Shown here: in pieces, positions 62,661 through 64,000 of the stretch | Position numbering within the stretch: position 1 is the stretch's first letter | Layout: each line of letters starts with the position of its first letter | Assembly: GCA_015227615.1 (NCBI GenBank) | Contig: JAALGZ010000007.1 | Span: 1,612,001-1,676,000 of the forward strand | DNA: 64,000 nucleotides | Reading direction: 5' to 3' | Source: Labyrinthula sp. Ha | Lineage: Eukaryota; Sar; Bigyra; Labyrinthulida; Labyrinthulaceae | Notes under the pieces: model-generated | The model's input: only the letters and a program-made list of their open reading frames with translations | Database searches by the model: none | Told to the model about the DNA's origin: nothing | Translations under genes and position numbers: made by a program

Positions 62661-64000
62661 ATGCAGGCAGGTTTCTATAAGCCGCAAATTCTACTTTGCA
62701 CCCGGATCTTACCTGTACATCTGAAGTAAATAAACCATTTTTGTTTAAAGTTTTAGATATAATGAAAGACGTGGGAAATGGGACTGCAGATATGAAAGTA
62801 GAGCGTTGTTTGAGGATGGTCCCATGTTCAGTGAACTTGGAAAGGCAATTGAAAAAGGAGACTTTTCAGTTTCTTATATTGGAGTCCCACCATGTGATGT
62901 ACCGCCTGAGCAGCAGGAAATTGTTTCAAGACTGCTACGAGCGAAGAACTGTTATCCTATATTCATCTCGAAGAAACTACGAGAAGATCATTTTAATGGA
63001 TATTGCAAGCAGGTACTTTGGCCTTTGTTTCACAACTTCGTGGATAAATCTAGTGGATCAACTTCTGATGGTGTTGCTAACTTAGGTTTAGATACTGCCT
63101 CGCACTGGCCAGCGTATTATCAGGTAAACTCTAGATTTGCGCAGAAAGTTGTTGAAGTTTATAGACAGAATTGTGTTATTTGGGTTCATGATTATCATCT
63201 TCTTTTGATGCCTGGTTTCCTTATGAGAAGACTTCCACAGGCAAATGTCTCATTATTTATGCATGTGCCTTTTCCAAGCTCTGAAATTTTTCGAATTTTT
63301 CCAAAGAGGGAAGATATTTTGAGAGCCATGCTCTGTGCAGATCACATTGGTTTTCACCTCTTTGAATATAGCCGACATTTTATTTCTTCATGTAAACGAC
63401 TTTTAGCTATTTCAAGTGAAGGAAGAAGGGTAGTGTCTTGATTGTTTTTATACATAGGGTGGCACTTTGACAATTAAGCACTCTAACAGGAATATAATTG
63501 TAAGTAGCGTTCACGCTGGTATTAATCCAGATGAAATATTGAAATTGCTTCGTAACAGGCGGGTTTTAGACTTGGCTGCAACATATCATCACAAACAGCA
63601 AAGTCGCTACAACGAAGGCCCAGGACGAGTAAGAGTGATTCTTGGAATTAATGAAGTGGAGCGTCTGCAAGGAATATCTTCTAAGCTCATTGCCTTTAGC
63701 GAGTTGTTGGCACTTCGAGAACGGCAAAAAAATCCTGAGAAAGTGATATTGAGGCAAATTGGAATTCGGTGTTTCGCCTCTAGTAAAGATTATGCTAATA
63801 CAAAGGGTATTATTATGAAGATGATAAAGTCTATCAAAGACAGGTTTGGTGATGTTATCCAGTATGAGGAGCATACGGCCTTTTCCCTGTCTCAACGGAT
63901 TGCTGCGTATGTAAATGCAGATGTGTTCTTGCTTACACCTTGGTCTGAAGGCTTGAATATGATGCCTCTCGAGTTCATTGTTGCCAATAAATTAGGTACC
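62661..64000 (+). CDS. Trehalose-6-phosphate synthase-like protein (GT20), 5' part, divergent active site
   Basis: GT20 family; active members make trehalose-6-phosphate from UDP-glucose and glucose-6-phosphate. Exons 62661..62725, 62757..63429 and 63458 to the right edge, with introns of 31 nt (62726..62756) and 28 nt (63430..63457). The ATG at 62661 leads into RILPVHLKYNERRGKWDCRY, the counterpart of the N-terminal N-R-L-P-V...G-x-W region. Conserved blocks are NGYCKQVLWPLFH (102-114), WVHDYHLLLMP (164-174), HVPFPSSEIF (191-200), DHIGFHLFEYSRHF (217-230) and VHAGINPDE. The nucleotide-binding loop is altered: residues 309-318 read GINEVERLQG where active enzymes have G-V-D-R-L-D-Y-x-K-G, so the Arg and Lys that contact UDP are Glu and Gln. 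SEGLNMMPLEF (409-419) replaces the D-G-M-N-L motif. This pattern suggests a class II or regulatory protein with weak or no synthase activity. A C-terminal phosphatase domain, usual in class II proteins, would lie outside the window. Confidence 0.92.

Noticed and set aside
1-64000. Ciliate origin suggested by tiny introns
   Set aside because: TAA, TAG and TGA all end real genes here. G-alpha, copia and large intergenic gaps are also unlike ciliate macronuclear chromosomes.

Overview
The window is nuclear DNA from an AT-rich eukaryote, most likely a protist or alga. Evidence: eukaryote-only gene families (heterotrimeric G-protein alpha subunit, eIF2B delta, an acidic-loop ubiquitin-conjugating enzyme), spliceosomal GT...AG introns, a Ty1/copia element and a LINE. 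TAA, TAG and TGA all behave as stops. The lineage cannot be fixed by eye. A Pro-Thr stalk of the S-E-P-T/S-P-T type is reminiscent of stramenopile surface proteins, but this is only a hint.

Layout. (1) 1-661, minus: 5' half of a G-alpha gene. (2) 662-11144: long gene-poor DNA. (3) 11145-12434, minus: UBE2R/G-like ubiquitin-conjugating enzyme with a long acidic tail. (4) 15489-20010, minus: broken copia element with two short LTRs and a 5-bp target duplication. (5) 20270-21632, minus: seven-exon eIF2B delta gene. (6) about 24163-25836, minus: an unrecognised multi-exon gene. (7) 34175-35200, plus: single-pass membrane protein with Pro-Thr stalk and Cys-rich tail. (8) 42041-44020, plus: orphan with a RhoGAP-like segment. 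(9) about 46730-50600, plus: frameshifted LINE with APE endonuclease and reverse transcriptase motifs, followed by two tRNA-like relics. (10) 52875-53888, plus, and 54200-56351, minus: two convergent orphan genes, the second with a previously unfamiliar W-D repeat. (11) 62661-64000, plus: 5' part of a trehalose-6-phosphate synthase-like gene whose nucleotide-binding loop has lost its usual basic residues.

The strongest unusual signal is the intron class. Twelve introns placed with confidence in five genes are only 25-33 nt long (average about 29). Every one either shifts the frame or carries an in-frame stop if retained. These minimal introns sit inside genes separated by many kilobases of AT-rich, apparently non-coding DNA, a combination of extreme intron compaction with very loose gene spacing. 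Single-frame gene finding breaks these genes into pieces, so two more spliced candidates (24.2-25.8 kb and 33.1-33.6 kb) are offered at lower confidence.

No operon-like or pathway cluster is visible. The recognisable genes are signalling (G-alpha), ubiquitylation, translation initiation control and trehalose metabolism. The three orphan proteins in the right half share basic-serine motifs and signalling-type domains (RhoGAP-like, PH/PTB-like), which may mean related regulatory roles, but that is inference.
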